Positions 10,400 to 22,140 of a stretch of 64,000 nt of DNA are shown here, in pieces. Position 1 is the stretch's first letter. Each line of letters opens with the position of its first letter. The position numbers and the translations under genes are program-made. The stretch is from assembly GCF_051401765.1 (NCBI RefSeq), contig NC_135066.1:24307501-24371500 (forward strand), given 5' to 3'. The notes under the pieces are model-generated. The model did not search any database and had not been told where the DNA came from. It was given only the letters and a program-made list of their open reading frames with translations. This stretch comes from Calliopsis andreniformis (Eukaryota; Arthropoda; Insecta; Hymenoptera; Andrenidae).

Positions 10400-11620
10400 G
10401 TAAAAAAGTAATAACTTTAGTTCGGCTGGTACACACACGGCGGCGCTTTATCAAGAGGCTCGTGATACCCAGATTTGGCACGCGAGTTATTGAAAATTTT
10501 CTCTTCTACTACACATACTATCGTACGAGTTGTGTGTCTCGTTCATGTCCCATAAGAAGTCCTGTCAAATATCGTTCCGACCTCATTGTAAGGCTCGAAC
10601 AGAAGGTGAGCTCGGCGGTTCGGGCAGCTTCGCACAGTTTCGGAACGAAACTTGAAACGCTTAGGTCCAAGTCATCAGTCAGCGCTACGAGCCACACGTA
10701 ATCTTTTTGGTATTACAGGTATTTTCACTTTTCAACTCGAAAGGAGACTTTTTAGCGAGATCCCCAAAACGTTTTATAAAATTTTTATGGATGAGCCTAA
10801 AGATCAAATGATGACATTCTGTGGAATATCTCATAAAAATATCTATTTATTTTTATGAACACTTAAATTAAAACAAGTTTATTACAACATGATACAACCG
10901 AAAAAGGGCGATTGTACGTGTAATAATAAACCGAAAATAAACAATGCAATTTTTTAATAATATACTTAGTCTCTAAGGAAATTGAATTTAAAGGTTTGTC
11001 TAGTATGCGTACAGAAAAATAAATAGTGCCAATGTTATGATAAGCACTGATAATAAATTTATTAATAATTGTATTGGTTTACATTTACCATTTTCATTAC
11101 AACATCAATGGTTAAAACTACCATCCTTGTTGATACATACAAATCCTTGTTCTTTGAATCAGAGAATCATGTATTAATATTTCGGTGCTCTGTTGTTTTA
11201 ATTTCTATAAAGCCTGTATTAATTCTTCTAACTGCAGAAGATTTAAAGCGTTGTTTGCGTATACTAATTCTTTTGTGTGACTGGATAAATAGTTTAGCAT
11301 TTGCGAAATTAACGCATCATAATACGGTAACATTATTTCATGATTCTATGATCAGTGAACAAGGATTTGTATTGTATAACAACAAGGATGGCACTTTCAA
11401 TTGTTTATTCTGTAATGTAAATGTAAAACAATACAATTATTAATAAATGATCAATAATATAGAATAATAGATTAAAAAATAATCAAGTGCGCACATAAGT
11501 TAAATTTTCCCGAAAACTAATCGTTTTATAAAAAAATTGTATTCCTTATTTTCGGTTTACATATGGCTACAGATAATAGAATCACCTCCTTCCCGGTTGT
11601 ATGTATCATGCGTCCTCCTA
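10400..11620. mobile_element. foldback transposon, family A copy 1
   Basis: A large imperfect palindrome centred near 11250. The left arm has TTGTATTGGTTTACATTTAC and GATACATACAAATCCTTGTT; the right arm mirrors them with GAACAAGGATTTGTATTGTA and GTAAATGTAAAACAATACAA, then further out with TTTTCGGTTTACAT and CGGTTGTATGTATCATG. The outermost 10400-10880 has no right-hand mirror here, so one end is truncated. A 124-codon open frame at 11069-11443 crosses both arms and is not a gene. Related copies lie at 7790-9700 and 42960-51340. Confidence 0.6.
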
Positions 11621-12065
11621 CATGTTGTATCAGAGTTGGACATTATTCGAATTAACATTTCGAAGAAATTTTTAATCGTAGGATCTTCGAATGAGAATTA
11701 CTAATAGAATGAAATTGTATGAAAATGACGGATGATTTTTTATTCGAAAAAAACTTATTCGAGTAATTTCTCAAATAAATTATTAAACATTTTGCAATGA
11801 TATTTACATGTGCCAAAACTGCTTAGTCTGGAAAGTTATACACCGCGGAACTATTAACAAATAAAGTTCAAAAATTTATTGGCGAATTGTTTTAACAGTT
11901 TTATTTGATGAAAAATTATTCGTTAGTTACGAATAAATTTGTAATGTCATCCGTTACTCGGGAATACACTGTCTGAATTTATTCGTTATGTTTTATCTCT
12001 TATTTTAAACAAAATATGCCTAATTCTGTCTCGTTACAGTTAGAATTTCATAGTATGTATCTTGA
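11621..12065. other. unassigned AT-rich DNA
   Basis: No supported gene or repeat between the foldback element and the third SINE copy. Confidence 0.4.
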
Positions 12066-12245
12066 AGGATGGCGGTTGAATATCTACACATAATAGTTAA
12101 TTTCTAATGACAGATCCTAGGTTCGATACGCTAAACGGAAAGAACATTTTTTTAAATATTTAGATTGCATGCTTTTGCACAAATTTTATAATTTTTTAAA
12201 CCAATTTTTATTTATAAATCCATATGTAACTGATATATTTGAACT
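12066..12245 (+). mobile_element. tRNA-derived SINE, copy 3
   Basis: A divergent head (GGATGGCGGTTGAATATC) is followed by the B-box-like CCTAGGTTCGATACG, then GGAAAGAAC, AATATTTAGATTGCATG, TTTTTATTTATAAATCC and TTTGAAC. Order and spacing match the copies at 8641 and 9321. Confidence 0.55.
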
Positions 12246-12461
12246 TACTATATTTGAACTACAAGAAACATCTAAAAATTAAGCTGTACTAATTATTACG
12301 AAGATGTTGTTACGTGTATTATTGTATACGCTTAAATTGTTTATTGTTAACTTCCAACACCTGTATGTAATTCCAATTCTCCGTAAAACCTACATATACA
12401 TACAGGTATACATATACGATTGTACACAGAGGTCACTGCATTCTGGGCGCATCGACATATA

Positions 12462-14455
12462 CAGGGTGTCCCACACAGGGTGGCGGGGCCGTAAAGCGGA
12501 GATTCTAGAGGTAATTGTAAACAACTTTTACCTGTACAAAAGTGTTCTCTGAAGCATTGTTGACGAGTTATTAACGAAAAACATTGACCAATCAGAGAGC
12601 GCCTACAGCAGACGGACGGGTCATTCCACGCGAAATCGGGCACGTTTCGGAGCAAGTTCTTGTAATTTGCTCAAATTTGAATATGTTGTAGTCTTTAACG
12701 ATATTTAAACGTACCCTAAAGGATTTTTCAAAATTTTGAAAATTGTCGATTTTACAACTGTTTGAAGTTAAGTGCTACCTTTTTTTTAAAAAATTATAGC
12801 TATTGAACTAGTAAGCAGATGGAGATGAGCTTTACGGTGCTTATAGAGAAAACATTGAAGTTTGTAAAAAAAATTATTTCATTTAAAAAAACTTGTTTTT
12901 AATCATCTTTTTTGCAATTATTTTAAATAAATGCAGGTTTTTAAGATGATGCGCGATTTTAAAAATCTGAAAAAAAAGGAGAATATAGTTTGATCCTTCC
13001 CCTTGATGGACAAACTTTCAAAAAGATGGACATTTTAAAATTGGCCCTGTGAAAATTGCTGAAAGTTGACGCTGCGTCGAGTCGCACTGCTGTGGCGGGC
13101 GCGTCGTCGCTGGCAGCCTACTCGTGTCCAGCGGACGAACGTGCGTTATTTGCGATCAAGGCGGCAAATATTGGTAACTCACTCTTTGTCAATGATACTT
13201 ATTGACAAGTTCACATTCATTTTTGCCATGTGAAGTTGCAAAAAAGTGCCATTCTGCATTAATACCAAAATCTTCGAAATGAAAGCTAGGATTTAAGAGA
13301 TTATATTTATGTTTTCAAGAATAAGACGAAGATTGAGTTACCAATATTTATTGATTGCATTAAACCTTGCAAATACTCGGAGATAATGTAGAGTAATGTT
13401 GGGTGAAGTCGCCTTGATTCCAAATAATAACGCACGTTCGCCCGCTGGTGTCGAGTAGGCTGCTAGCGACAACGCGCCCGCCACAGCAGTGCGACTCGAC
13501 GCAGCGTCAACTTTCGGCAATTTTCACAGGGCCAATTTTAAAATGTCCATCTTTTTGAAAGTTTGTCCATCAAGGGGAAGGATCAAACTATATTCTCCTT
13601 TTTTTTCAGATTTTTAAAATCGCGCATCATCTTAAAAACCTGCATTTGTTTAAAATAATTGCAAAAAAGATGATTAAAAAACAAGTTTTTTTAAATGAAA
13701 TAATTTTTTTTACAAACTTCAATGTTTTCTCTATAAGCACCGTAAAGCTCATCTCCATCCGCTTACTAGTTCAATAGCTATAATTTTTTAAAAAAAAGGT
13801 AGCACTTAACTTCAAACAGCTGTAAAATCGACAATTTTCAAAATTTTGAAAAATCCTTTAGGGCACGTTTAAATATCGTTAAAGACTACAACATATTCAA
13901 ATTTGAGCAAATTACAAGAACTTGCTCCGAAACGTGCCCGATTTCGCGTGGAATGACCCGGACGGCCGTCCAGTGTCAGGGCACAAGCTACGCGTAGCGT
14001 TCACTACTTGCTGTGCTCGAGCCTTGTACAAGAAACTCAAGATCTCTACGTTATTGTCCAATTTCCCTTAAACTATTCGATAGAAAGTTATGAAACAAAT
14101 CCGGAACACGTTAGCTATCGCGACGCATATTCTGGAATTATTACAGATTTTTAAATTAATTATCCAAGTTGTAAAAAATAAAAAATGAGGAAAAAGAATT
14201 TAAAAATGGTGATGTAGTATTGTGGCAAAACCGGCTTTACGATCATGTTAATTCAGTACATAAATATTAAATCAATACATAAATATTGTATAACACTTTT
14301 TTCACATTTTGCTACTTGATACGCCATAGTAAAAAATAAAAATCTATGACTTCGTAGTTCCTACGGATTGTACATTATTTTACTGTGTATTGAAACATTA
14401 AAAATTGTACAAAAATACTTATTTCATAAGGAATGAATGAAAATTAGACGTATTA
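12462..14455 (+). mobile_element. foldback element family B, copy 1 (truncated, invaded)
   Basis: It starts with CAGGGTGTCCCACACAGGG after a TA, the terminal form of many Tc1/mariner-type non-autonomous elements. Segments 12462-12618 and 13965-14455 match the left arm of the 54187-57327 copy, sharing GACCAATCAGAGAGCG, GGGCACAAGCTACGCG and TTCGTAGTTCCTACGGATTG. It is split by the palindrome at 12619-13958 and cut short at 14455 by the element that follows. The right arm is missing. Confidence 0.65.
12619..13958. mobile_element. 1.34-kb near-perfect palindromic element
   Basis: The ends are GGTCATTCCACGCGAAAT and its exact complement. The arms, about 560 bases each (12619-13180 and 13395-13958), stay nearly identical through a GC-rich block (GACGCTGCGTCGAGTCGCAC) and a poly-T/A tract; only about 200 bases in the middle are unpaired. 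It is flanked by the direct repeat CGGACG (12613-12618 and 13959-13964), a likely 6-bp target duplication. It sits inside foldback family B. No protein is encoded. Confidence 0.75.
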
Positions 14456-16680
14456 CAGTAATGTTGCGGACGAGGGCCGCTCTTGTGTCTGGTCGCGACT
14501 CTCGTCCGCGACTGGTAGTCGATTCGGCTTCCTTTGCTCTCGGTCGCCGAGGTAATTGGTATAAGACCGGAGAAGCAAAAAAAAAGGTCTCGCTCGACCG
14601 TCGATGCTCGAGCTCGATGCCCGAAATCAATGACGTCAAAAAAGACAAGGATAGCATTAGGGATTTAATAGGAAAAATTGAAGTTCCTTATTTGCAAATA
14701 GATTCTCACGCAAGTAACACCAATCGATTCCTTGTGCTCTCCCGATAAAAATGATATCAAATACGACATGATTCCTATTATTTATAATAAAGATATTTAA
14801 ATAATATAGGTTGGAACCCTGCGACGGTTTCGGAGAATCGTCAAAGTTACTTTTCTATCAGTTCTTTACGAGCTAAAAATGACAGTAAATGAAGATTTGG
14901 CTAACAGAATTTATGTATATTATATTTAATCGATGTCGGAAAGAAGATATTGAAAATAAAAAAATAAAAATTTCTAAACATTTAAAACTGAACTTATATA
15001 CTTTTTGTGTTACGCTTTCATTTTCTTAATAATTTCAGTCATTAAATAATTAAACACAAAAATATAAGGAAATAATACGGAGTTAGCTCTACGACGAGAG
15101 CCGCGCTCGTCGAATCGACTACCACTCACGGACGAGAGCAGCGCTCGGGACTGGTCGTGCTTAAAATCGACTACAGTAATGTTGCGGACGAGAACCGTTT
15201 CGTCTACACGGACGAAAGCCGCGGTTTATCCCCACTACCTCGTTTGATACGTGCCGCCGAGAAACCAATTCTTGGAACCATCGCGTTCGAGCTCGACGCC
15301 CGAGGACAAGGATGTCATAAAAAACAACGATAGCATTAGGGATTTAAATAGGAAAAATTGAAATTTCTTATTCGCAAACGGATTTTCACGCAAGTAACAC
15401 CAATCGATTCCTTGTGCTCTCCCGATTAAAATGATGTCAAACACGACATGATTCCGATTATTTCTAACAAAGGTACATAAAACTTGGTTTGTAGAACGAA
15501 AGGTCATGCTTGTAAACAGACCCGGGCGCGACTCTCGTCCGTGAGTGGTAGTCGATTTTAAGCACGACTATTCCCGAGCGCTGCTCTCGTCCGTGAATGG
15601 TAGTCGATTCTAAGGCACGACTAGATCCGAGCGCGACTCTCGTCTGTGAGTGGTAGTCGATTCGACGAGCGCGGCTCTCGTCGTAGGGCTAACTCCCTAT
15701 TATTCCCTCATATTTTTGTGTTTAATTATTTAATGACTGAAATTATTAAGAAAATGAAAGCGTAATACAAAAAGTATGTATATAAGTTCCGTTTTAAATG
15801 TTTAGAAATTTTTATTTTTTTATTTTTAATATCTTTTTTCCGACATCGATTAAATATAATATACATAAATTCTGTTTATGTCATTTTTAGCTCGTAAAGA
15901 ACTGATAGAAAAATAACTTTGACGATTCTCCGTAACCGTCGCAGGGTTCCAACCTATATTATTTAAATATCTTTATTATAAATAATAGGAATCATGTCGT
16001 ATTTGATATCATTTTTATCGGGAGAGCACAAGGAATCGATTGGTGTTACTTGCGTGAGAATCTATTTGCAAATAAGGAACTTCAATTTTTCCTATTAAAA
16101 CCCTAATGCTATCCTTGTCTTTTCTGACGTCATTGATTTCGGGCATCGAGCTCGAGCGAGACCCTTTTTTTTGCTTCTCCGGTCGTGTACCAATTATCTC
16201 GGCGACCGAGAGCAAAGGAAGCCGAATCGACTACCAGTCGCGGACGAGAGTCGCGACCAGACCCGAGAGCGGCTCTCGTCCGCAACATTACTGTACCACT
16301 TACGGACAAGAGCCGCGCCCGGGTCTGTTTACATAACGCGATGAGCATGACCTTTCGTTCTACAAACCAAGTTTTATGTATCTTTGTTAGAAATAATCGG
16401 AATCATGTCGTGTTTGACATCATTTTAATCGGGAGAGCACAAGGAATCGATTGGTGTTACTTGCGTGAAAATCCGTTTGCGAATAAGAAACTTCAATTTT
16501 TCCTATTTAAATCCCTAATGCTATCGTTGTTTTTTATGACGTCCTTGTTCTCGGGCGTCGAGCTCGAACGCGATGGTTCCAAGAATTGGTTTCTCGGCGG
16601 CACATATCAAACGAGGTAGTGGGGATAAACCACAGCTCTCGTCCGTGTAGACGAAACGGCTCTCGTCCGCAACATTACTG
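14456..16680. mobile_element. Tc1/mariner-type non-autonomous element with interlaced inverted repeats
   Basis: The outer ends are CAGTAATGTTGCGGACGAG and its complement, both next to TA. The same terminus also occurs internally, starting at 15174 (forward) and ending at 16293 (reverse), again next to TA. Two repeat blocks are therefore arranged C1 (14456-15130), C2 (15174-15530), C1' (15660-16293), C2' (16296-16680), so the two arms are circular permutations of each other. Open frames of 60-144 codons here mirror between arms and are not genes. Confidence 0.7.
15534..15680. repeat. three tandem CTCTCGTCCGTGAGTGGTAGTCGAT units
   Basis: About three imperfect units of roughly 55 bases, each with CTCTCGTC(C/T)GTGA(G/A)TGG, then TAGTCGATT, then a GCACGACTA spacer. 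They lie at the centre of the 14456-16680 element. Single inverted units occur at 15110-15165, so the tandem part may be a local expansion of the subterminal sequence. Confidence 0.65.
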
Positions 16681-16904
16681 TATAGAGAGGAAAATCTTGA
16701 AAAATGATATTAAAAGTTACACTTTTCATAATCGCATTATGAAATCTCAGCAGCAGATGCACCAATTTTTATGAGACTAGGTTTAATAAAAAAATCGTAC
16801 CAACATTATATTGCGATAATGTCATTTAATTTTAGATTTGAGCTACGGGTCCAATTAAAATCTTTTGTACAATTACATTACAACAATTACAAGAAAAGTG
16901 TTGA

Positions 16905-17060
16905 GTATCTTTAAAATCGACAATTTTCAAAATTTTTTAAAACCCTTTGACATACGTTTAAATATCACTAAAAATAACAACATATCCAAATTTGAACAAA
17001 ATCCAATGTGGTATTCCAAAAAGTGTCCGATTTCCCATGAAATAACTCATTCTGAGCACT
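16905..17060. repeat. diverged arm of the palindromic element at 12619
   Basis: AAATCGACAATTTTCAAAAT, then a CGTTTAAATATC block, then ACATATCCAAATTTGA and TGTCCGATTTCCCATG parallel the right arm at 13826-13955. It is a much older, single-arm relic. Confidence 0.55.
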
Positions 17061-17639
17061 TAAATTTTGGGTATTATAACAAAAAAAAATATGGACAGAA
17101 AACGGATCATACTTTTTTTTTATTATTATCCTCGAGTCTTTACAATTTGGCCAGATGTGAACATTTGGTAAATTGATTCATCGATGGTGTGACTGTAGCA
17201 TGTAGAAGTTTGTCTTATTGTAGAAACGTCGCTAATAATTGCATAGTTGCGGTTGTGTTATTTGTGTGTTATGGAAGTTGTGTGTACTTTACCGATAATT
17301 AATACAGAAGATAAATCGAGTGTTTTCTTTGTAGTCTTCTGAGTTGGTCAGTTGTGTAAAGTCCCTTGGCTATAGTATTGGAATAATGATCTAATCTGGT
17401 TTTGTAGTTTCTACATAGCCTCTTTATTCCTTCAGAGACTGGTATCATGTTTAAGTCCTTATGAATTTCATCGTGTCTAATGTACCATTAACAACTGTTG
17501 TAATTATTATTGATTGTAATGATTTAAGCTTCGTAATGTAACTTTTGATGGCCATACCTCAAAGTTGAGTTCCATGTGTCCAAATAGGCTTTATAATTGT
17601 TTTTTATAGTAGTAGTTTATTTTCCGATGATAGGTTAGA
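17061..17639. other. unassigned DNA, probably decayed 3' part of the Jockey-type element
   Basis: No supported gene. TG-rich minus-strand-like composition continues from the element at 17640-19790, so the 3' end of that element probably lies here, without a recognisable tail. Confidence 0.35.
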
Positions 17640-17663
17640 GTGTTTACTGGTGATGTATTGTTT

Positions 17664-18071
17664 TCAGGTAAGTTTAGATGTAGTCCAAGATATTTCACTG
17701 TTTTGGTTTGCGGTATGATGTAGTGGTTTAGTGTGATAGGAGTGCGATAGGAGGTGTATTACCTTTTCGTAACCTAAAGGTAATGTGATTATATTATGAG
17801 AGTTGCACTTGCGCAATTGTAGCGTATTTTTTCCGAAAGCCAAATTGATGTGGCGGGATAAGATTTTTTTTTGTGCGACGATGTCCAGTAACCTATTTAA
17901 TATTATTATCTCTAGTATTTTGGACATTATTTGAAGTAATGAAATTGGTCTGTAAGATATGGCAAAGTGAGTATCCCTTTCAGGCTTATGTAGCATAATT
18001 ATTTGTACCAATTTCCATGTAATAGGGAAATATTTAATTTTGATTATGACATTGAATATAATTGTTAGCAT
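17664..18071 (-). pseudogene. reverse transcriptase fragment of Jockey-type ORF2
   Basis: A 135-codon open piece. WKLVQIIMLHKPERD and SYRPISLLQIMSKILEIIIL correspond to the start of the fingers domain (KPGK...SYRPISLL...K..E). The catalytic palm motifs are not preserved; the frame then becomes meaningless and runs into stops. Confidence 0.65.
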
Positions 18072-18563
18072 TCCAATGGCTTTTGAGGGAAGTTCCTTTA
18101 CTATTTTACCATTAATTAAATCGAAGTCTGAGGTCTTTTTAGTTTTCTGTGGTATATAATATGTCTTGTGTATCTTCAGGATACATCTTTTATTTGAGGG
18201 AGAGTTGTTTGTATCATTAATTTGAAAAATACCATCACAGTTTTTGTCTAAATACCATCAGTTTTTTTTTTATAGGTACTAGTAGCAGTATGGGTTTTTT
18301 AAATCTTTAGTGGCTTTCTACAATGAGTAGTTAGTGTCTTCGTAGGGTGAGAGTCTAGATATGTACAAATGGAATTTGTCGTTACAATAATATTGTATTA
18401 ATTGTTTAACTTCTTTGGTGATTGAGTTTAATTTTTTCTTATTGAAAGGAGTTTTCTGCTTCTACCAGATGTATTTTAGTTTATATTTTTGTTTAATTTT
18501 CAGTAAAATATATTCCGGATAGCAGTTTGTGTAGTATTTGGTTATATTATGTCCAGTAGCGTA

Positions 18564-19330
18564 CTATCCTGCTTCTTGAATGAGAGTAGTAAATTTGTTT
18601 ACAGCTGATTTTATTTCAATAGAGTTTTTTAAATTTACATGGCAATCTATGTTTTCATCGATATAGTGTTTAAAGAGTAACCAGTCGGTGGTACTGTTGC
18701 AGAGAGACGGTGTTTTTGCAATATTCACGGGTTTGCCTGTGCAATTTAGAACAATCAAGGTATGGTCGGAGCTGAAGTCAACGCTTGATTTGACTTTGAA
18801 GAATGACTGATTTAGGCCTTTAATTATAGTGAAGTCTGTTAGGTCGGGAATTTTATCACGTGCTGCTGGCCAATAAGTTGGCTCGCCTGTCAAAAGAACG
18901 TTGAGGTATAGTTTTCAGCCCGTGTTTGGCGTTATAGTCTCCACCAACATGAAATCTGTTTCCTAGCGATTTGAAGAATTCGAAGTAGTGTTTTACTGTT
19001 AGCTTGTATTTAGGAGGAAAATAGACAGTGGATATTTTGAATGAGCCATTAGTAGTTTCAAAGTTTACCGTAGTTGCTTCTAAGTATGCGTGGCTAGAGT
19101 TGCTATGGAGTTAATGTTTAGTAGTGTTTTTGATGACTACCGCAGATCCGCCATAGCTTTTACGAGACGGGTGTTTAGTATCGTAAATCGTATAATACAG
19201 AATTTTTGTGTAGTGTTTGTCTGTTAGATGTGTTTCAGAGATAAGAACTGCGTCGATATTATTGGTTTGAAGGAAGAATCTTAGTTCCTGAATCCTTTGT
19301 TATATTCTGTATTTCATATTGGAATCTTTA
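18564..19330 (-). pseudogene. AP-like endonuclease domain of Jockey-type ORF2
   Basis: Fragments in several frames spell out the fold in order: LISETHLTDKHYTKI, GGSAVVIK, VYFPPKYKLTVKHYF, HVGGDYNAKHG, then an open piece of 109 codons (18564-18893) with GEPTYWPAARDKIPDLTDF and SSDHTLIVLN. GGDYNAKH and SDH are catalytic-site motifs of the nuclease that makes the first target nick. The segment normally between NAKH and the GEPT motif is shortened, a sign of an internal deletion. Confidence 0.65.
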
Positions 19331-21515
19331 GTTCGTTAGCCATTTTTATTTGTTATTTGCTAGCATGTTAACTAGTAATTGTAGCATAGTGTTTATTTGT
19401 TGAGTCTGTTGTTGTAGTAGTTTGGTTTATTCATGAAGCATGTTTTTATAAGTTTCGTGTTTTTACTTCATCGTATTAGTAATTTTTTAATTTTCGAAGT
19501 TTCATTGTTTGAGTCATTGTTTTGGTTTGGAAGGTAGGATTGTATTTGTGTTTATGGTAGTAATGTTTGGGCATAGCTTCTATTAGTTGTATTAGTCTGC
19601 CGGATTACGTTTTTTGTTAATAACAGGGCAGAATACAGTACTTGACTGTTTATCGGTTTCCATCCCGCAGTCGATATTAGCATAATTTGTTACGTTAAAG
19701 TTGTCATTCGCTAGATATTTATCATTTAGCAAATTTTATTTTTAACGTATTTTGTTGTTTTGTTTATGCCATTTTAAATGTCTAAACCTAGACTTACTTT
19801 ACGGCTATCTAGACTGAGTTTAGAGTGAGTTTCTACAATCCTTTAAACGGAATTATAATACAGTGATATGGTGACGTAACGTACAATATAAATTTCTTAT
19901 TTAAACGAAAAGTAAATATTTCGTACTCACCAATGTAATCTCAAATTTTGGTTTATATAATTTTACAAATTTTGGTACTTCTCTATTTCCTTCTCTCTGT
20001 TTTTTTCTCTTTTAACTTGGTATACTTGTGGGAAAATAAATTACCACGATTAACAAAAATTGAAATTTAAAAAATTTGTTTAAAATTTTTCAATGATAAT
20101 AAAACTAATACAATAATTATAAGAACTTAGAATTTGCACAAATTGTTATAATGAAAGTTATACAAGCTATAAAAAAAATGAATAATAATAACTATGAACT
20201 GTCGCAGAAAATCAAAGTCCTTTCCTTGAAAAATTTATTTTCATTTTGCGGATTTATGACATACTTCGCTATTTCTCGGCATTGAGTATCGCAGTTTCAC
20301 GCTTTTGAAGGCGTACAAAAGCGGTCTACTCCAAAATTATTTATAGTGCATTTTTTTTTTTGTTTCGTTCAATTAGAAGCGAATCTGCTGCGAGGCGCGC
20401 CCGCTGGAGCCCTGCTATTCGTGTGATTACACATATGTATACACGTATGAGTTTTTTCTTCGTCTCCATCTTGATCCGGCTTCACACATCTCGTCCTTAA
20501 AATATTATATAAAATATTAAGCAAAGAAGCGACCCGAATTACTTAATGCTAGGGATTAGCAAGACATATCAGTACAAAAATTTAGTTCGGTATGTAACAA
20601 ACTCATTGCATTAAATGACTTCCTACATTATTCTAATTAAAGGCGAGACGCCATTACTTAGTCTATAGTCTATGTTTGATTATACACATCAAAGAGTTAT
20701 TAGTTCACGTTGCGTATCGATTTTCTAATACTCTTAAGACATTCAAAATTTCGATGATCAACGGTCGGCGAAAAAATGTGTTCAATTGAACTACATGGTG
20801 TTTAATTAGAATTAAATAGAAGAAAGTAGTCACGGTGAAATGAGCGTTTCTTAATGCACTAGAAACCACAATTCTACGCAGCAACTTTCTTCAGTTTAAT
20901 CTTACTTTCTTCTATTCGATGTAACACGGAATGCTCGTCAATTAGAAATCAGTGTAATTCCAAACTACGGAAAACCTGCGTTAGATTCCGGGTCGTGCAG
21001 AGTATAATACTTTAAAAATTTAATTGGAAGTTTATTCAATTGTACCCTGGTGAAGTTGTATATGAATTCAACATGCAGTGTTTGTGATGAAAGATGAAAA
21101 TATTTAAAAGTATGAGCGGTACTATATCTAACACTTTAAAACCACTAGATGCTGTTTCAAGTAATTTTTAAAGAATATTACAAAATATTTTTTAAATAAA
21201 ATTTTAAGTTGAAATGTAAAGAATCATTTAATAATGTACACTTTGTTAGTCCTATAACTGCAAATTACTACTTTCATTACCACAACTAGACAAGTAGCAA
21301 CTAATTAAAACTTTATTTTACCCTACAAACATTATGAATTATTTTTGTATGTCACTTTCAGTATTTTGTATAATTTTGAATACTGTACTTTTTCGCATAC
21401 TAAAATTTCCCATGCTATAAATGTCTATTTATAAATATACAGTCAGTGACTAACAGATAAAAATTTCGGTATATTTTTGTTTCGTTTGCTTCATTTCCAA
21501 ATTTTTTATATTATG

Positions 21516-21615
21516 ATTCAGTTTTTTTCTGCTTTACAATTCAGTTCTTGTAGTGGCCTTCATTCATGTTTTTCTGCTTCATAATTCAGTTCTTGTAGTG
21601 ACCTTCGTGAATGAC
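21516..21615. repeat. two-unit tandem duplication
   Basis: Two direct copies of a roughly 50-base unit containing TTTTTCTGCTT, then AATTCAGTTCTTGTAGTG and CCTTC. They differ at a few positions. Confidence 0.7.
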
Positions 21616-21889
21616 TTAGTGAATCACTATACTTTTTCAATAAATATTCTAACATTGATTTGTTAATATCTTTTGCTTTCGATCCAGCTTCGAACACAAA
21701 TAATCATAATGTGATAAGTGAAGAATGGGACTTCAGTATATAAAGCGATTTTGAACAAAATGTGTAAATTCATGAGTGATATAGCATTTATTAAACTTTT
21801 TTGAAAAAGAAATTTATAGTTATGAGCAAAAAAGTTTGAAAGGACGAAGAGGAATTAAACAAATTTGCAAGCGTTTACGTGTGGACAAT

Positions 21890-22140
21890 TGAAGAATTGG
21901 AATAAGGTACGATTAACACGCACGAGCGTGTTGGGTTACGTTGAATGACTACGTAAATTGTAGCCGCGATCCAATGCGTAGCAAATCGATAGTACGAGCT
22001 TCGGACCTGTTCGAAATGGTGTACGCACACGTCCCGTGCGTGTAATTAGGGAACATACGTGCCTCGCTTGACAGTTCGTTGTATCTAGCGAAGTGTTTTC
22101 ATGCCGATTCACAAGGGAAGTGACCCTGCAGAGTCCGCAC
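21890..22140. other. GC-richer island of unknown nature
   Basis: Composition rises sharply against the AT-rich flanks, with CACGCACGAGCGTG and ACGTCCCGTGCGTG palindromic words. No open frame or splice pattern stands out. It could be regulatory DNA, a conserved non-coding element or an old transposon; I cannot tell which. Confidence 0.25.

Larger units (their letters stand above)
17640..19790 (-). mobile_element. decayed Jockey-type non-LTR retrotransposon
   Basis: Read on the minus strand it has an AP-like endonuclease (about 19330-18564) followed by reverse transcriptase (18071-17664). Frames are broken many times, and a deletion removes the middle of the nuclease. Neither ORF1 nor a poly-A end is clear. 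The motif set (ISETHLTD, GGDYNAKH, GEPTYWP, SYRPISLL) is characteristic of the Jockey/X group. Confidence 0.7.

Noticed and set aside
11069..11443. 124-codon open frame
   Set aside because: Crosses both arms of foldback family A; a palindrome effect, no protein motif.
14437..16774. Several open frames of 60-144 codons
   Set aside because: They mirror between the inverted arms of a non-autonomous element and show no domain.
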